This document shows positions 54,353 through 62,958 of a stretch of 64,000 nucleotides of DNA, piece after piece. The position numbers and the translations under genes are program-made. The notes under the pieces are model-generated. The model had not been told where the DNA came from and did not search any database. It saw only the letters and a program-made list of their open reading frames with translations. The stretch's first letter is position 1. Every line of letters starts with the position of its first letter. The DNA lies in contig NZ_CP060140.1 in assembly GCF_022376295.1 (NCBI RefSeq), forward strand, positions 1,740,356 to 1,804,355, given 5' to 3'. The DNA comes from Nodularia sphaerocarpa UHCC 0038. Lineage in GTDB: Bacteria > Cyanobacteriota > Cyanobacteriia > Cyanobacteriales > Nostocaceae.

Positions 54353-55573
54353 TTAAGGAGCCAAAGCGTTACCGCGAATCAGACTACCAAGAGTTTTGGC
54401 AGTAATTTTTAGTTGAGTGAAGGGGTTGGCGGGGACAACTGTTTTATATAGATAGCTATCAAATGTTAGCTTCTGCACATCCAGGTCATCGCACATTTCC
54501 ACAAAGGCTTCGCGGGTAGCGTCGGAACGGTAGAACACGGTTTGGAGAATGTCCAACACTTTGTAGGTGAGTCCGTATTTTTTATCCCAGCGCTTCAAGT
54601 AAATCTTGAGGTCTTTTTCTGTGGGAATACTTGCGCCATTGTTAGACATTTCCACAATGGTTTCAGCACACATCCGCCCAGACTTAGCTGCAAAGTAAAT
54701 ACCTTCACCGGAGGACTTGGTGACGTAGCCAGCAGCATCTCCAACCAACGCAATCCGACCGACTACACGACGGGGACGGGGATGTTCAGGTATGGGGTGA
54801 GCTTCTACTTTGATGATTTTACCGCCTGCTAATTTTTCGGAAGCACGGGCGCGGATACCAGCTTGTAACTGTTTGATGCTGGCTTTATTGACTTGCATTG
54901 TGCCAGTACCGACTGCTACGTGGTCGTATTTGGGGAAAACCCAGGCGTAGAAGTCTGTAGAAACGTCATTGCCTACATACATTTCGGCTAAGTCGTTATA
55001 GTAGTCCATTTTATCCTGGGGTAAGCGGATTCGCTCTTGGAAGGCGATCGCATAGTTATAATCCCCAGCATCCATTTCTTTCGCAATGCGAGAGTTAGCC
55101 CCATCTGCCCCAATCACTAAATCTACTTTTAGGGTTTTAGTAATACCTTGTGAACCACTTTCTGTATGGTCAACGTAGTGGATTGTATAAGGGCTGGTGT
55201 TATTTGTGGGTATATCGAGTTTATGAACTGTGGCGTTAATTAAATTTGCCCCTAGTTTTGCCGCCCGGTCACGCAGGAAACCATCTAGGACTTCCCGGCG
55301 GCACATTCCTATATATTCGTCTTCTTTTACTATATTGATATTAACCTCACGATTGGAAGGTGAAATCATTTTCATCTTCCGCACACGGCGGTCAATAATC
55401 TCTGGTGGTAGGTCAAATTCATCTACCATACACAGAGGAATAGCACCCCCGCAGGGCTTGGCATTATCTAGCTTCCGCTCAAACAAGTAAGTTTCAATTC
55501 CTGCTTTCGCCAGCGTTTCCGCAGCAGATGAACCAGCAGGGCCTGACCCAACAACAGCAACCCGTAGTGTCAA
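54353..55573 (-). CDS. chlP: Geranylgeranyl diphosphate reductase
   Basis: This 406-residue FAD-dependent reductase converts geranylgeranyl to phytyl diphosphate or reduces the chlorophyll side chain, at the thylakoid/cytosol face. Motifs are the dinucleotide-binding VVGSGPAGSSAAETL (7-21), KPCGGAIPLCM, VIGADGANSRIA and GRIALVGDAAGYVTKSSGEGI. Full length is as expected for cyanobacterial ChlP. Start ATG 55573. It faces away from the neighbouring YidD gene and is not in an operon. Confidence 0.96.
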   Translation of the reverse strand: MTLRVAVVGSGPAGSSAAETLAKAGIETYLFERKLDNAKPCGGAIPLCMVDEFDLPPEIIDRRVRKMKMISPSNREVNINIVKEDEYIGMCRREVLDGFLRDRAAKLGANLINATVHKLDIPTNNTSPYTIHYVDHTESGSQGITKTLKVDLVIGADGANSRIAKEMDAGDYNYAIAFQERIRLPQDKMDYYNDLAEMYVGNDVSTDFYAWVFPKYDHVAVGTGTMQVNKASIKQLQAGIRARASEKLAGGKIIKVEAHPIPEHPRPRRVVGRIALVGDAAGYVTKSSGEGIYFAAKSGRMCAETIVEMSNNGASIPTEKDLKIYLKRWDKKYGLTYKVLDILQTVFYRSDATREAFVEMCDDLDVQKLTFDSYLYKTVVPANPFTQLKITAKTLGSLIRGNALAP

Positions 55574-55775
55574 AGGTCTTCTCCCAATAGTTGATAAAAA
55601 CGTTTAACCCAAGCATCCTATCACGGAGTTTTGCCTGATTTCCCTGTCTGGTTTCAGATTTTGCCTGAATTGCAATATTCCTTAATATTTCGATACAAAA
55701 AGAGGGGGTAGAGCATCGGAAATCGGGACTTGTCAATGGGAATCATAAGCTATTACCTAGGCTTTACCCCGTTCT

Positions 55776-56267
55776 ATGGAAATTTCCTCATTCCACTCGC
55801 TGACTAGACAAGTTGGTGTCGCGGCCATTACTGGATATCAAAAACACATTTCTCCCCATAAAGGTTTTGCTTGCGCTCATCGAGTGTTGTATGGTGATGA
55901 ATCTTGCTCGCAGTATTTCAAGCGGGTAATTGCTGAGGATGGTTTCAGCGCTGCACTCATTCAGTCTCGTGAACGATTTCAAGCCTGTAAGCAAGCTAAT
56001 CGGATTTTGCACTTTCAAGGCGAGAAACCAGAAAAAGAACCACCAAACCCCCAACCTCCTGACAAAAACCCTGGTGGTGAGAGTATTGACTGTAATGATT
56101 GTGTTACTGGTGCTGAGTGTAGTGCCAATTTTGCTGAGATGGTCAATACTAACGCTGATTGTAGTGCGATTGATTGCAGTGGTGCTGACTGTGCTAACGC
56201 TGATTGCAGTGGGGTTGATTGCAGTGGTGCTGACTGTAGCTTTCTCGATTGTGGCAGTTGTGGCTAA
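55776..56267 (+). CDS. YidD-family protein with cysteine-ladder pentapeptide tail
   Basis: Residues about 12-80 are a YidD domain (GYQKHISPHKGFACAHRVLY, then ESCSQYFKRVI). YidD aids membrane-protein insertion beside YidC, normally as a protein of about 75-85 residues beside rnpA and yidC. Here residues about 83-105 are a Pro/Glu-rich linker. The tail 125-163 has cysteines at exactly every fifth residue (129, 134, 139, 144, 149, 154, 159), in units such as DCSGA, DCANA and DCSGV, plus Cys106, Cys109, Cys115 and Cys162. Units resemble pentapeptide repeats with Cys in place of the inward Leu. It starts at ATG 55776. It is not beside rnpA or yidC. Confidence 0.85.
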   Translation: MEISSFHSLTRQVGVAAITGYQKHISPHKGFACAHRVLYGDESCSQYFKRVIAEDGFSAALIQSRERFQACKQANRILHFQGEKPEKEPPNPQPPDKNPGGESIDCNDCVTGAECSANFAEMVNTNADCSAIDCSGADCANADCSGVDCSGADCSFLDCGSCG

Positions 56268-56371
56268 AATCTCTGATTTAAATTAACCGAAAGTATCTTA
56301 ATATGTGGTATATGTAAAGCACGGTAATCCTAGCAATAAGCCGTAGATTCAGTTGTAGAGGTACAGCAGCA

Positions 56372-57388
56372 GTGGGCATAGTAGTTGAGAATGTATCTAA
56401 AAATTTCGGGAGCTTCCAAGCCGTTGATCAGGTGAATCTCGAAATTAAGAGTGGTTCACTGGTGGCTTTATTGGGTCCATCAGGATCTGGTAAATCCACT
56501 TTGCTGCGGTTAATTGCGGGCTTGGAAATGCCAGAGAGCGGTAAAATCTTGCTGACTGGTAAGGATGCGACAAATCAAAGTGTCCAAGAGCGAAATATTG
56601 GATTTGTGTTTCAGCACTATGCGCTGTTTAAGCATCTGAATGTGCGAAAGAATATCGCCTTTGGTTTAGAAATTCGCAAAGCAGAGAAGAAGAAAATTAA
56701 GGGCAGGGTAGAGCAGTTACTAGAGTTAGTGCAATTGAGTGGATTAGGCGATCGCTATCCATCCCAACTTTCCGGTGGTCAAAGACAACGGGTAGCATTA
56801 GCTAGGGCGCTGGCTGTAGAACCTAACGTATTATTGCTAGATGAGCCATTTGGCGCACTTGATGCTAAAGTCCGTAAGGATTTGCGGGCATGGTTACGCC
56901 GCCTCCATGATGAAGTTCATGTTACCACTGTTTTTGTGACTCACGACCAAGAGGAAGCGATGGAAGTTTCCGACGAAGTGGTGGTGATGAATAAAGGGCG
57001 TGTAGAACAGGTGGGAACACCAGCAGAAATTTACGACAATCCAGCGACGGCATTTGTGATGAGCTTCATTGGCCCTGTAAATGTCTTATCTAACACTTCC
57101 AAGATTTTTCAGAGTTGTGGCTTTGATTCGCCAAATAGCCAAGTATTTTTACGTCCCCAAGATGTGCAGATTGAAAGACAGGCTAATGGTGCTACTGCAC
57201 CAGCTACTGTGACGCGGTTGATACATTTGGGTTGGGAAATTCAGATAGAATTAACTTTGGATGATGGGCAAGTGGTAGCAGCGCATTTAACACGCGATCG
57301 CTTTAACGAGTTACAGTTAGAACCACAGGATCGGGTGTATGTGAAACCCAAGGATGCAAGGTCTTTTCCCCTGTATTATTCAATTTAA
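56372..57388 (+). CDS. cysA: Sulfate/thiosulfate ABC transporter ATP-binding protein
   Basis: This 338-residue ATPase has Walker A GPSGSGKS (35-42), signature LSGGQ (133-137), Walker B LLLLDE (153-158) and an OB-like C-terminal regulatory domain (about 240-338). The best match by sequence is CysA of sulfate importers (IGFVFQHYALFKHL, then TVFVTHDQEEAMEVSDEVVVMN). The start is GTG 56372 (GTGGGCATAGTAG); no ATG fits. cysT, cysW and the binding protein are not adjacent. A hairpin terminator follows. The gene lies downstream of the YidD gene by 104 bp. Confidence 0.88.
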   Translation: MGIVVENVSKNFGSFQAVDQVNLEIKSGSLVALLGPSGSGKSTLLRLIAGLEMPESGKILLTGKDATNQSVQERNIGFVFQHYALFKHLNVRKNIAFGLEIRKAEKKKIKGRVEQLLELVQLSGLGDRYPSQLSGGQRQRVALARALAVEPNVLLLDEPFGALDAKVRKDLRAWLRRLHDEVHVTTVFVTHDQEEAMEVSDEVVVMNKGRVEQVGTPAEIYDNPATAFVMSFIGPVNVLSNTSKIFQSCGFDSPNSQVFLRPQDVQIERQANGATAPATVTRLIHLGWEIQIELTLDDGQVVAAHLTRDRFNELQLEPQDRVYVKPKDARSFPLYYSI

Positions 57389-57409
57389 TTAACGACAGAT
57401 ATGCTTGAG

Positions 57410-57441
57410 AACCCCAGTTGATCTAAGAAATTGGGGTTTTT
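57410..57441 (+). terminator. Rho-independent terminator of cysA
   Basis: AACCCCA (57410-57416) pairs with TGGGGTT (57432-57438), followed by TTT. It begins 21 bp past the cysA stop. Confidence 0.7.
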
Positions 57442-58657
57442 GCTGTTGAGGAATTACTGAGAATTGCTATATACGCCCTACAATAGTTCAAGATGGTGCG
57501 ATCGCTTAGGCAGGAACAAACATCCTACATATTGGGGATTTGGCGAATTTAATCAAATTCCATCACGCTAACTTCAGTAGATGGGCGGAAAATTGATAAC
57601 TTTGTCAGTTTAGAGATCCGCAAGAGTTGTGGACGACTGATATTTTGTTACATACTTTTGTGATATGATTTAAGATCATTCTCCGCTATTTACGTAGGTG
57701 ATGGTATTGCATAAATCCATTGCATCCTAGCTATTTACAGATAAATTGCCCATTGTGACATAAATTTTCGATGAAATTAACAGTGTTCAATTTTGAAAGT
57801 TGTACATACTGTATTCTTATTCTTTTTCCCTGATGGTACTATTACCCCTATGTAAAGATAATTCTTGACATAAATCAGATAACCGGATGGATGAAAAAAA
57901 TACATGAGTACACTAGCAATCACCAAAAAAGCGGTGAGTTAACCAAACATATATGCCACAAAACTTAAAAAAGCCTCAAAAATCAAAGCAGACAGGCTTG
58001 AGCAAAATATTGATGTTAATAAATTAAGGGATGCAGCAAGAAGCTGTTTGCAGTTGTGGCTGCACTCAAGTAATAATGATCACTGAAATATTAGTAGCAA
58101 CATAACTTGATTAAATTGAAAACTTGTGTGAGTCAACGAAATAATCAGAGTTTCCGGCTATAGTTTTAGTCTGCCTTCAAGGGAACATCTGTTCTCATCG
58201 GCAGAGTCTAGCTACAAAGCATCAGTCTAAACCCTTAAACTGGCATTTCAATTGATTCGCTTTCCCCCCGGAAATGAATTACACAAAAAGCTGAGAAAAA
58301 CTTTGCGATTAAGATAATGTGGTTTTACCTAACAAAAAATCATATAGGAAAAAGTTAACGCCAAGATCGGCAATATCTCAACTTAGGTTTTTTCTGTGTT
58401 AAAAGTGACAAGTGTTAGCGGAGCTTACTACTGTTAGCAATGCTAAATCTTGTATATGGTTGAAGAAATTCTATGAGCTATTTTTGATTGATTACCTTTG
58501 CCATGAATGAAAACTTAATTTCGTGTATAAAATAAGTCGCCATGAAAACCGTTAAAAACGAAAAAAATGAATGTTAATTTTCATCTATGAGCTTTACTTA
58601 AGTATTTTTTTAAAGTAGTAATATTTAGAACATAAAATCAAAAAAGAGGAAAAAAAG
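57442..58657. other. 1.2-kb intergenic region upstream of the secreted-protein gene
   Basis: No gene seen. The DNA is AT-rich with many short hairpins, including AAGCCT/AGGCTT on the minus strand near 57984-58013, which has a T run beyond it on that strand. The final 120 bp includes TACTTAAGTATTTTTTT and a clear ribosome-binding site AGAGGA before ATG 58658. The unusual length suggests regulatory sequences or non-coding RNA, but no specific RNA was recognised. Confidence 0.5.
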
Positions 58658-59338
58658 ATGAAGATGATTATTCACTTGGCTAGCGCATTGCTTCTGCAAG
58701 TCTTAGGGTTGGCTGCAATGTCTGGTACTACTATGGCACAGGAGACTATTGTTGTTCCTCAACAACAAACAACCCAGAGAATTTGCTCTTTAGATGCAGT
58801 TGCAGATTTATTACCAGCACCACCAACTCAAGAAAGTAATTCTTTTTTTGCTTATCTGGCTGAGGAAGGTTTTATACAGAGTCAAGAAGGTGGTTGGGTG
58901 TGTTATGTGAACGATCCTCAAAAACCAGATCGATACTATACCCTGTTTAAGGTTCAAGAGCAGGATGGACAGTTGATAGGAACTTCTTTTCTAGAGAATG
59001 GCAATTTAATTGAAGGACAGGAAAGTAGGAGCGTTGACTTCTTTATGACCCTGGTTGAGAATCATATGAATACCAGTCCAGAGAACCGTCAAAGTGTCCG
59101 GAGATACTTAGAAGCTTTCCTTTCCCTAGTCAAGGACCAGAAGATAGAAGCCTCACCTCGTGGGTTTCTTTTTGACCAACCGAATCGTGCATTAGTTATG
59201 TACCACCCACTCTCCACAGGAGAACTCAACGGTACGGCAATCACAATTAATATTCAAGCACCTAATAACTTTGGTGCTGGAGCTGTGAAGAGTGGAATAC
59301 AACCATCTTTGAGAGAGAGGTTAAAACTAAGTCGTTAA
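58658..59338 (+). CDS. Secreted protein of unknown function (partner of the PEP-CTERM protein)
   Basis: This 226-residue protein has a signal peptide (MKMIIHLASALLLQVLGLAA, cleavage probably after TMAQ near residue 28). The mature chain has two cysteines (RICSLD and GWVCYVND), NPEN-like SPENRQSVRRYLEAFLSL and a basic end (SLRERLKLSR). No known domain is recognised. It begins at ATG 58658 behind AGAGGA. It lies 61 bp before the PEP-CTERM gene on the same strand and the two may form an operon. Export is confident; function is not. Confidence 0.75.
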   Translation: MKMIIHLASALLLQVLGLAAMSGTTMAQETIVVPQQQTTQRICSLDAVADLLPAPPTQESNSFFAYLAEEGFIQSQEGGWVCYVNDPQKPDRYYTLFKVQEQDGQLIGTSFLENGNLIEGQESRSVDFFMTLVENHMNTSPENRQSVRRYLEAFLSLVKDQKIEASPRGFLFDQPNRALVMYHPLSTGELNGTAITINIQAPNNFGAGAVKSGIQPSLRERLKLSR

Positions 59339-59399
59339 ATAATACCCAGTTTTTCATGGCGATTAATCAGTGTCCTGTGTGGTTTATTTGAGGTGTATC

Positions 59400-60746
59400 G
59401 TGTTGAAATCAAGTTTTAAGAGCATTGCAATCTTATCGTCGTGTTTGGCCGTAGTGCTGACAATTTGCGAGTCAGCTACTGCACAGTTACGGGTGAACGA
59501 AAATCGTTCTATCCCAAAGGGACAAGAGTCAGAGTTTCTCAATTTTCAGCGTCAGAATAATCAGAATATGCGCCAGATGCGGATTATGCCTGATTGTAGC
59601 GTGGGATCTGGTCTGGGCTGTAACAAAACTGGAACAGTCGTCGAGAGGATCATTAATCAGTCTAATGGCACTAACTACCAAGATATGTTAATGCGAGCGG
59701 CTGGTGGTCAAGATAACTACAATAAGTTTGCTGCCTTTTACGGTAATAATCCTCAGATCCCAAATATTCCCTATGCCTCTTTTTGGAAGAATGAAGATCC
59801 TTCCATTCTCGACGGATCTCGATACGTTCTGGGGGAACCTGTCAGTCGTAATCCTTTGTCAGGGCTAAAAAGTGTTACTAATAACTTTGCCTGGTCTCCG
59901 TCATCGAGAGCCAGAGAAATCAGTCCTCGTGATGGATTGCTAAATTTGAAATACGCTTACGGACGTGTCCTGTTTGAAGAAGCCGCCAAAATTCCCAACC
60001 TGGAACAGCAGATTAAGTCTTTGAATTTGCCCCCAGAGATGACCAAGTTTTATGTGGATAATATTTCTCAAGGAATACGTAACTTAAAAACTGGTAATGA
60101 AAGCGGACTCAGACAAAGCGTTTTAAGAGTACTTTCTTTTCCCCACTCTCCAGGCGTTACCAATGACGGTTGGTTTAATCGCACACTAATTAATCTACCT
60201 GCATCTGAAGTTGGAGTCGCACCTCTGTTACCAGATACTTTTGTGGGCTTAATTCCCCCAATTGGGGGAAGCGAGATCGTGACTGGCTTTATTCCGCCTA
60301 CCTTTGGGGAAGTTTTAGCACCGGCAACAGCCATTCCCTGGCTACCTTATACCGCCTTAGTGCCTCTTCTTTGGCTTCTTTTTAACGCCGGAGGCGGTGG
60401 CGGGGATGAGGTCTCAGCTCAGGCCCCTCCTCTTCTAGTTGTTTCCCCAGAAATACCTCCTGTTATAGAGGTTCCCCCAGGAACACCTCCTGTTATAGAG
60501 GTTCCCCCAGAAACACCTCCTGTTACAGAGGTTCCCCCAGAAACACCTCCTGTTACAGTTGTTCCCCCAGAAACACCTCCTGTTGAAGAGGTTCCCCCAG
60601 GAACACCTCCTGTGATAGTTGTTCCCCCAGAAACACCTCCTGTGACGAAGGTACCAGAGCCTTCAGCGCTCAACGCTTTACTGTTGTTAACTGTGGCATT
60701 GGGTATGCTTAATTACAAACAGAGGCTTGTACATACCAAGAGCTAA
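59400..60746 (+). CDS. PEP-CTERM-anchored exported protein with PP-rich tandem repeats
   Basis: This protein of about 448 residues begins at GTG 59400 (or TTG 59403), after GAGGTG; a frame opening at 59370 adds a non-signal leader and was rejected. It has a signal peptide (LKSSFKSIAILSSCLAVVLT, cleavage after ATAQ) and an unassigned globular part to about 340. Seven 10-residue repeats EVPPETPPVT-type follow (60438-60647). The C-terminus is VPEPSALNALLLLTVALGML with NYKQRL after it, a PEP-CTERM sorting signal (VPEPS, hydrophobic helix, basic end). Such proteins are recognised by exosortase and processed at the membrane for export, often with exopolysaccharide. No exosortase lies nearby. Confidence 0.85.
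   Translation: MLKSSFKSIAILSSCLAVVLTICESATAQLRVNENRSIPKGQESEFLNFQRQNNQNMRQMRIMPDCSVGSGLGCNKTGTVVERIINQSNGTNYQDMLMRAAGGQDNYNKFAAFYGNNPQIPNIPYASFWKNEDPSILDGSRYVLGEPVSRNPLSGLKSVTNNFAWSPSSRAREISPRDGLLNLKYAYGRVLFEEAAKIPNLEQQIKSLNLPPEMTKFYVDNISQGIRNLKTGNESGLRQSVLRVLSFPHSPGVTNDGWFNRTLINLPASEVGVAPLLPDTFVGLIPPIGGSEIVTGFIPPTFGEVLAPATAIPWLPYTALVPLLWLLFNAGGGGGDEVSAQAPPLLVVSPEIPPVIEVPPGTPPVIEVPPETPPVTEVPPETPPVTVVPPETPPVEEVPPGTPPVIVVPPETPPVTKVPEPSALNALLLLTVALGMLNYKQRLVHTKS
60438..60647 (+). repeat. Seven 30-bp tandem repeats coding (E/V)VPPETPPV(T/I)
   Basis: Seven 30-bp units in frame, 60438-60647. Units differ at a few positions (E or V first, ET or GT, I or T or E last). The reverse strand carries an open frame only because of this repeat. 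Confidence 0.9.
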
Positions 60747-60788
60747 TTTTCTGGAGTTTAGGTAGCGATCGCTTAAATAAATAAATAA

Positions 60789-60824
60789 AAAATCCCTCGA
60801 CTAATCAGCGAGGGATTTTGATTT
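60789..60824 (+). terminator. Rho-independent terminator of the PEP-CTERM gene
   Basis: AAAATCCCTCG (60789-60799) pairs perfectly with CGAGGGATTTT (60809-60819) around a 9-nt loop, followed by a T-rich GATTTTT tail. It lies 43 bp past the PEP-CTERM stop and insulates hetI. Confidence 0.9.
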
Positions 60825-60924
60825 TTAGTACTTTGCACATGAAATGTATCCCACATTAAAAGCCTATCTATCCTTTTCAAATTATGTGTGCCAAAATGCC
60901 AAATTAATGTAACTCATTCAATCC

Positions 60925-61644
60925 ATGACGGCTCTTAATCATTTGTGGCTACCTGTCCCGACAAATTTGACTTTATTGCCAAATGATGTCCATGTCTGGC
61001 GGATTAACCTTGATGTCCCAGAAGCACAGCGACAAAATTTGCTAGCAACCCTTTCGGGTGACGAAATTGCTCGTGCTAACCGATTCCATTTTCTGGAGCA
61101 TCGGCAGCGTTTTATCGCCGGGCGCGGTATCCTGCGAAGTATATTGGCTAGCTACTTGGGTATTGAGCCGCAACAGGTACTATTTGATTATCAAGAGCGT
61201 GGTAAACCAGTGTTAGGGGATAATTTAACTCAGAGTGGCTTATGCTTTAACTTGTCTCATTCCCAGGGTTTAGGGCTGTGTGCAGTCAATTATCACGGTG
61301 AAATTGGCATAGATTTAGAGTATATTCGCCCAATGTCTGATGTGGAAGCCCTTGCCAAAAGGTTCTTTTTACCGAGAGAATATGAGTTAGTGCGATCGCT
61401 ATCAGCTGACCAACAGCAAGAAATATTTTTCCGTTATTGGACTTGTAAGGAAGCTTATTTAAAAGCCACTGGAGATGGACTAGCTAAATTAGAACAAATT
61501 GAAATATTACTCAGTTCCACAGAACCAGCTCAGTTACATACATCTGAAAATTGGAGTCTGTTCGAGCTAACTCCTGCTCAGGATTATTTTGCTGCTGTGG
61601 TTGTGGAGGGTTCTGGTTGTGATTTGAAGTTTTGGCAATACTGA
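60925..61644 (+). CDS. hetI: 4'-phosphopantetheinyl transferase of the heterocyst locus
   Basis: This 239-residue Sfp-type transferase moves 4'-phosphopantetheine from CoA to a Ser of acyl-carrier domains. Motifs are IGIDLEYIRP (Asp130 and Glu132, Mg site) and the helix FFRYWTCKEAYLKATGDGL (Trp172, Lys175, Glu176, Lys180). It faces convergently toward an SDR and hglB, the arrangement hetI-hetN-hglB known from Anabaena. It probably activates the HglB carrier domain for heterocyst glycolipid synthesis, and other carrier proteins. Start ATG 60925. Confidence 0.92.
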   Translation: MTALNHLWLPVPTNLTLLPNDVHVWRINLDVPEAQRQNLLATLSGDEIARANRFHFLEHRQRFIAGRGILRSILASYLGIEPQQVLFDYQERGKPVLGDNLTQSGLCFNLSHSQGLGLCAVNYHGEIGIDLEYIRPMSDVEALAKRFFLPREYELVRSLSADQQQEIFFRYWTCKEAYLKATGDGLAKLEQIEILLSSTEPAQLHTSENWSLFELTPAQDYFAAVVVEGSGCDLKFWQY

Positions 61645-61655
61645 TAAGTGTCCTG

Positions 61656-62459
61656 TTACTTATCTTCTTGCATATTTCTCACAATTTTTGTCACTAGCCT
61701 TCTGGGTGTAAAACTGACGCTTTTTGCCAGTATTTGATTGATTAGACCAGGAATGACAATGGTTTGGCCTTTCATTAATCCATTATAACCGATTTTAGCC
61801 ACTGTTGCGGCATCCATCATCCTTTTACCCTTCATTAGTTTAGAGTCTGCCATCCCCGTTCGTTGATGAAAAGCAGACTCAGTTGAACCTGGACAAAGCA
61901 CCGTCACTGTCACACCAGTACCTTCTAATTCATTGGCGATCGCCTCAGAAAATGATAATATGTAAGCCTTGGTAGCAAAATAGACCGCCATCAAAGGGCC
62001 TGGTTGAAAAGCCGCAGCCGAAGAAACGTTTAATATTTTGCCATAGCCTTGCTTGACCATATCCTTCAGGAATAGCTTAGTTAAATGGGTGAGACACACC
62101 ATATTTACTTGTAGCATTTCCAATTCAGCAGTTAAATCTGTTTCATTAAATAATCCATAAATACCAAATCCGGCATTATTCACCAGCACATCAACTTTAA
62201 TATTTGCTGCTTGTAACTCCGCCAAAATTTCTTGAGGAGATGTAGATATAGACAAATCCTTGACAATAGTTGTAACTAAATTGCCAAATTCCTCTTGAAA
62301 TTTCAGAGCAATTTCTTTGAGCTTTATCCCAATTCGGTCTACTAATACCAAATCGTAATCATTAGAGGCAAAAATATATGCTAATTCGTAGCCAATACCA
62401 CCCGCCGCCCCAGTAATAAGAGCAGTTTGTTTACACTGAATTTGCTTTGTTATGTTCAT
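61656..62459 (-). CDS. Short-chain dehydrogenase in the hetN position, without the RGSGR peptide
   Basis: This 267-residue SDR has the cofactor motif TGAAGGIGYELA (16-27), NNAG (94-97), Ser147 and the YxxxK pair Tyr160/Lys164 in YFATK. It occupies the place of hetN between hetI and hglB and is on the same strand as hglB. At the position where Anabaena HetN carries ERGSGR, this protein reads KQGYGK (136-141), so the inhibitory pentapeptide RGSGR is absent. The rest is closer to generic ketoreductases than to HetN as I remember it. It could act in heterocyst glycolipid reduction. Start ATG 62459. A 499-bp gap with repeats separates it from hglB. Confidence 0.85.
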   Translation of the reverse strand: MNITKQIQCKQTALITGAAGGIGYELAYIFASNDYDLVLVDRIGIKLKEIALKFQEEFGNLVTTIVKDLSISTSPQEILAELQAANIKVDVLVNNAGFGIYGLFNETDLTAELEMLQVNMVCLTHLTKLFLKDMVKQGYGKILNVSSAAAFQPGPLMAVYFATKAYILSFSEAIANELEGTGVTVTVLCPGSTESAFHQRTGMADSKLMKGKRMMDAATVAKIGYNGLMKGQTIVIPGLINQILAKSVSFTPRRLVTKIVRNMQEDK

Positions 62460-62718
62460 TTTAGAAGATTGGTGAATTCAATTTACTCTGTCTGCTTTAT
62501 ATTGACTGTAACTTTTCGTGATCTACAGTTCAATAATATTGGTTTAAACTACTAAAATTATGGCAGTTCGTTACCTTGTGAACTGCTTGTATGAACAGAT
62601 TGCAAGATATTGAAAAGTTCATCAAAGTCTTTTACATTGTACAAATTAATCACCAATAAAATTCCGTCCTATTTAATTTTTATGACTTCCACATAAAAAA
62701 ATACTCAATCATCCATAT

Positions 62719-62810
62719 CATAGCCCCCTCCTCGCACCCCCCTCAATCCCCCCGCAACGGGGGGAAGAAAAGGATAAACCTTTGATATGGGAGGGGGTTG
62801 GGGGTGGGGT
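62719..62810. repeat. C-rich/G-rich hairpin repeat interrupted by another repeat
   Basis: The left part CATAGCCCCCTCCTCGC and the right part GGGAGGGGGTTGGGGGTGGGGT are exactly the unit found at 48071-48115 and 51335-51378. Between them, where that unit has TTGCGG, lie 53 other bases (62736-62788), including a second hairpin CCCCCC/GGGGGG (62748-62764). The copy appears to be a repeat inserted into a repeat. Confidence 0.8.
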
Positions 62811-62872
62811 CGAAATAATATGCAGCCTCACAAATAATTGGTATAAATTTAAATATCTCTTATCAAAATAAA

Positions 62873-62900
62873 GTAGAGACGTTTCATGAAACGTCTCTAC
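62873..62900. repeat. 28-bp palindrome, copy 3
   Basis: Exactly the same 28-bp inverted repeat as at 29581-29608 (half-site GTAGAGACGTTTCA). It lies 59 bp past the hglB stop. Confidence 0.88.
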
Positions 62901-62958
62901 TGCTCCTTACCATCTGTTAGTATTAGGTCAATTTGATCTTTCTTACCCAGAGAATAAA

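Noticed and set aside
55930..56286. 118-codon open frame overlapping the YidD gene
   Set aside because: It is the repetitive tail DNA read in another frame; the YidD frame has the real motifs.
60419..60673. 84-codon open frame opposite the PP-rich repeats
   Set aside because: It exists only because a 30-bp repeat without stops is also open on the other strand.
61656..62459. The name hetN for the SDR between hetI and hglB
   Set aside because: Position fits, but the RGSGR peptide is absent and the sequence looks like a general ketoreductase, so no symbol was given.
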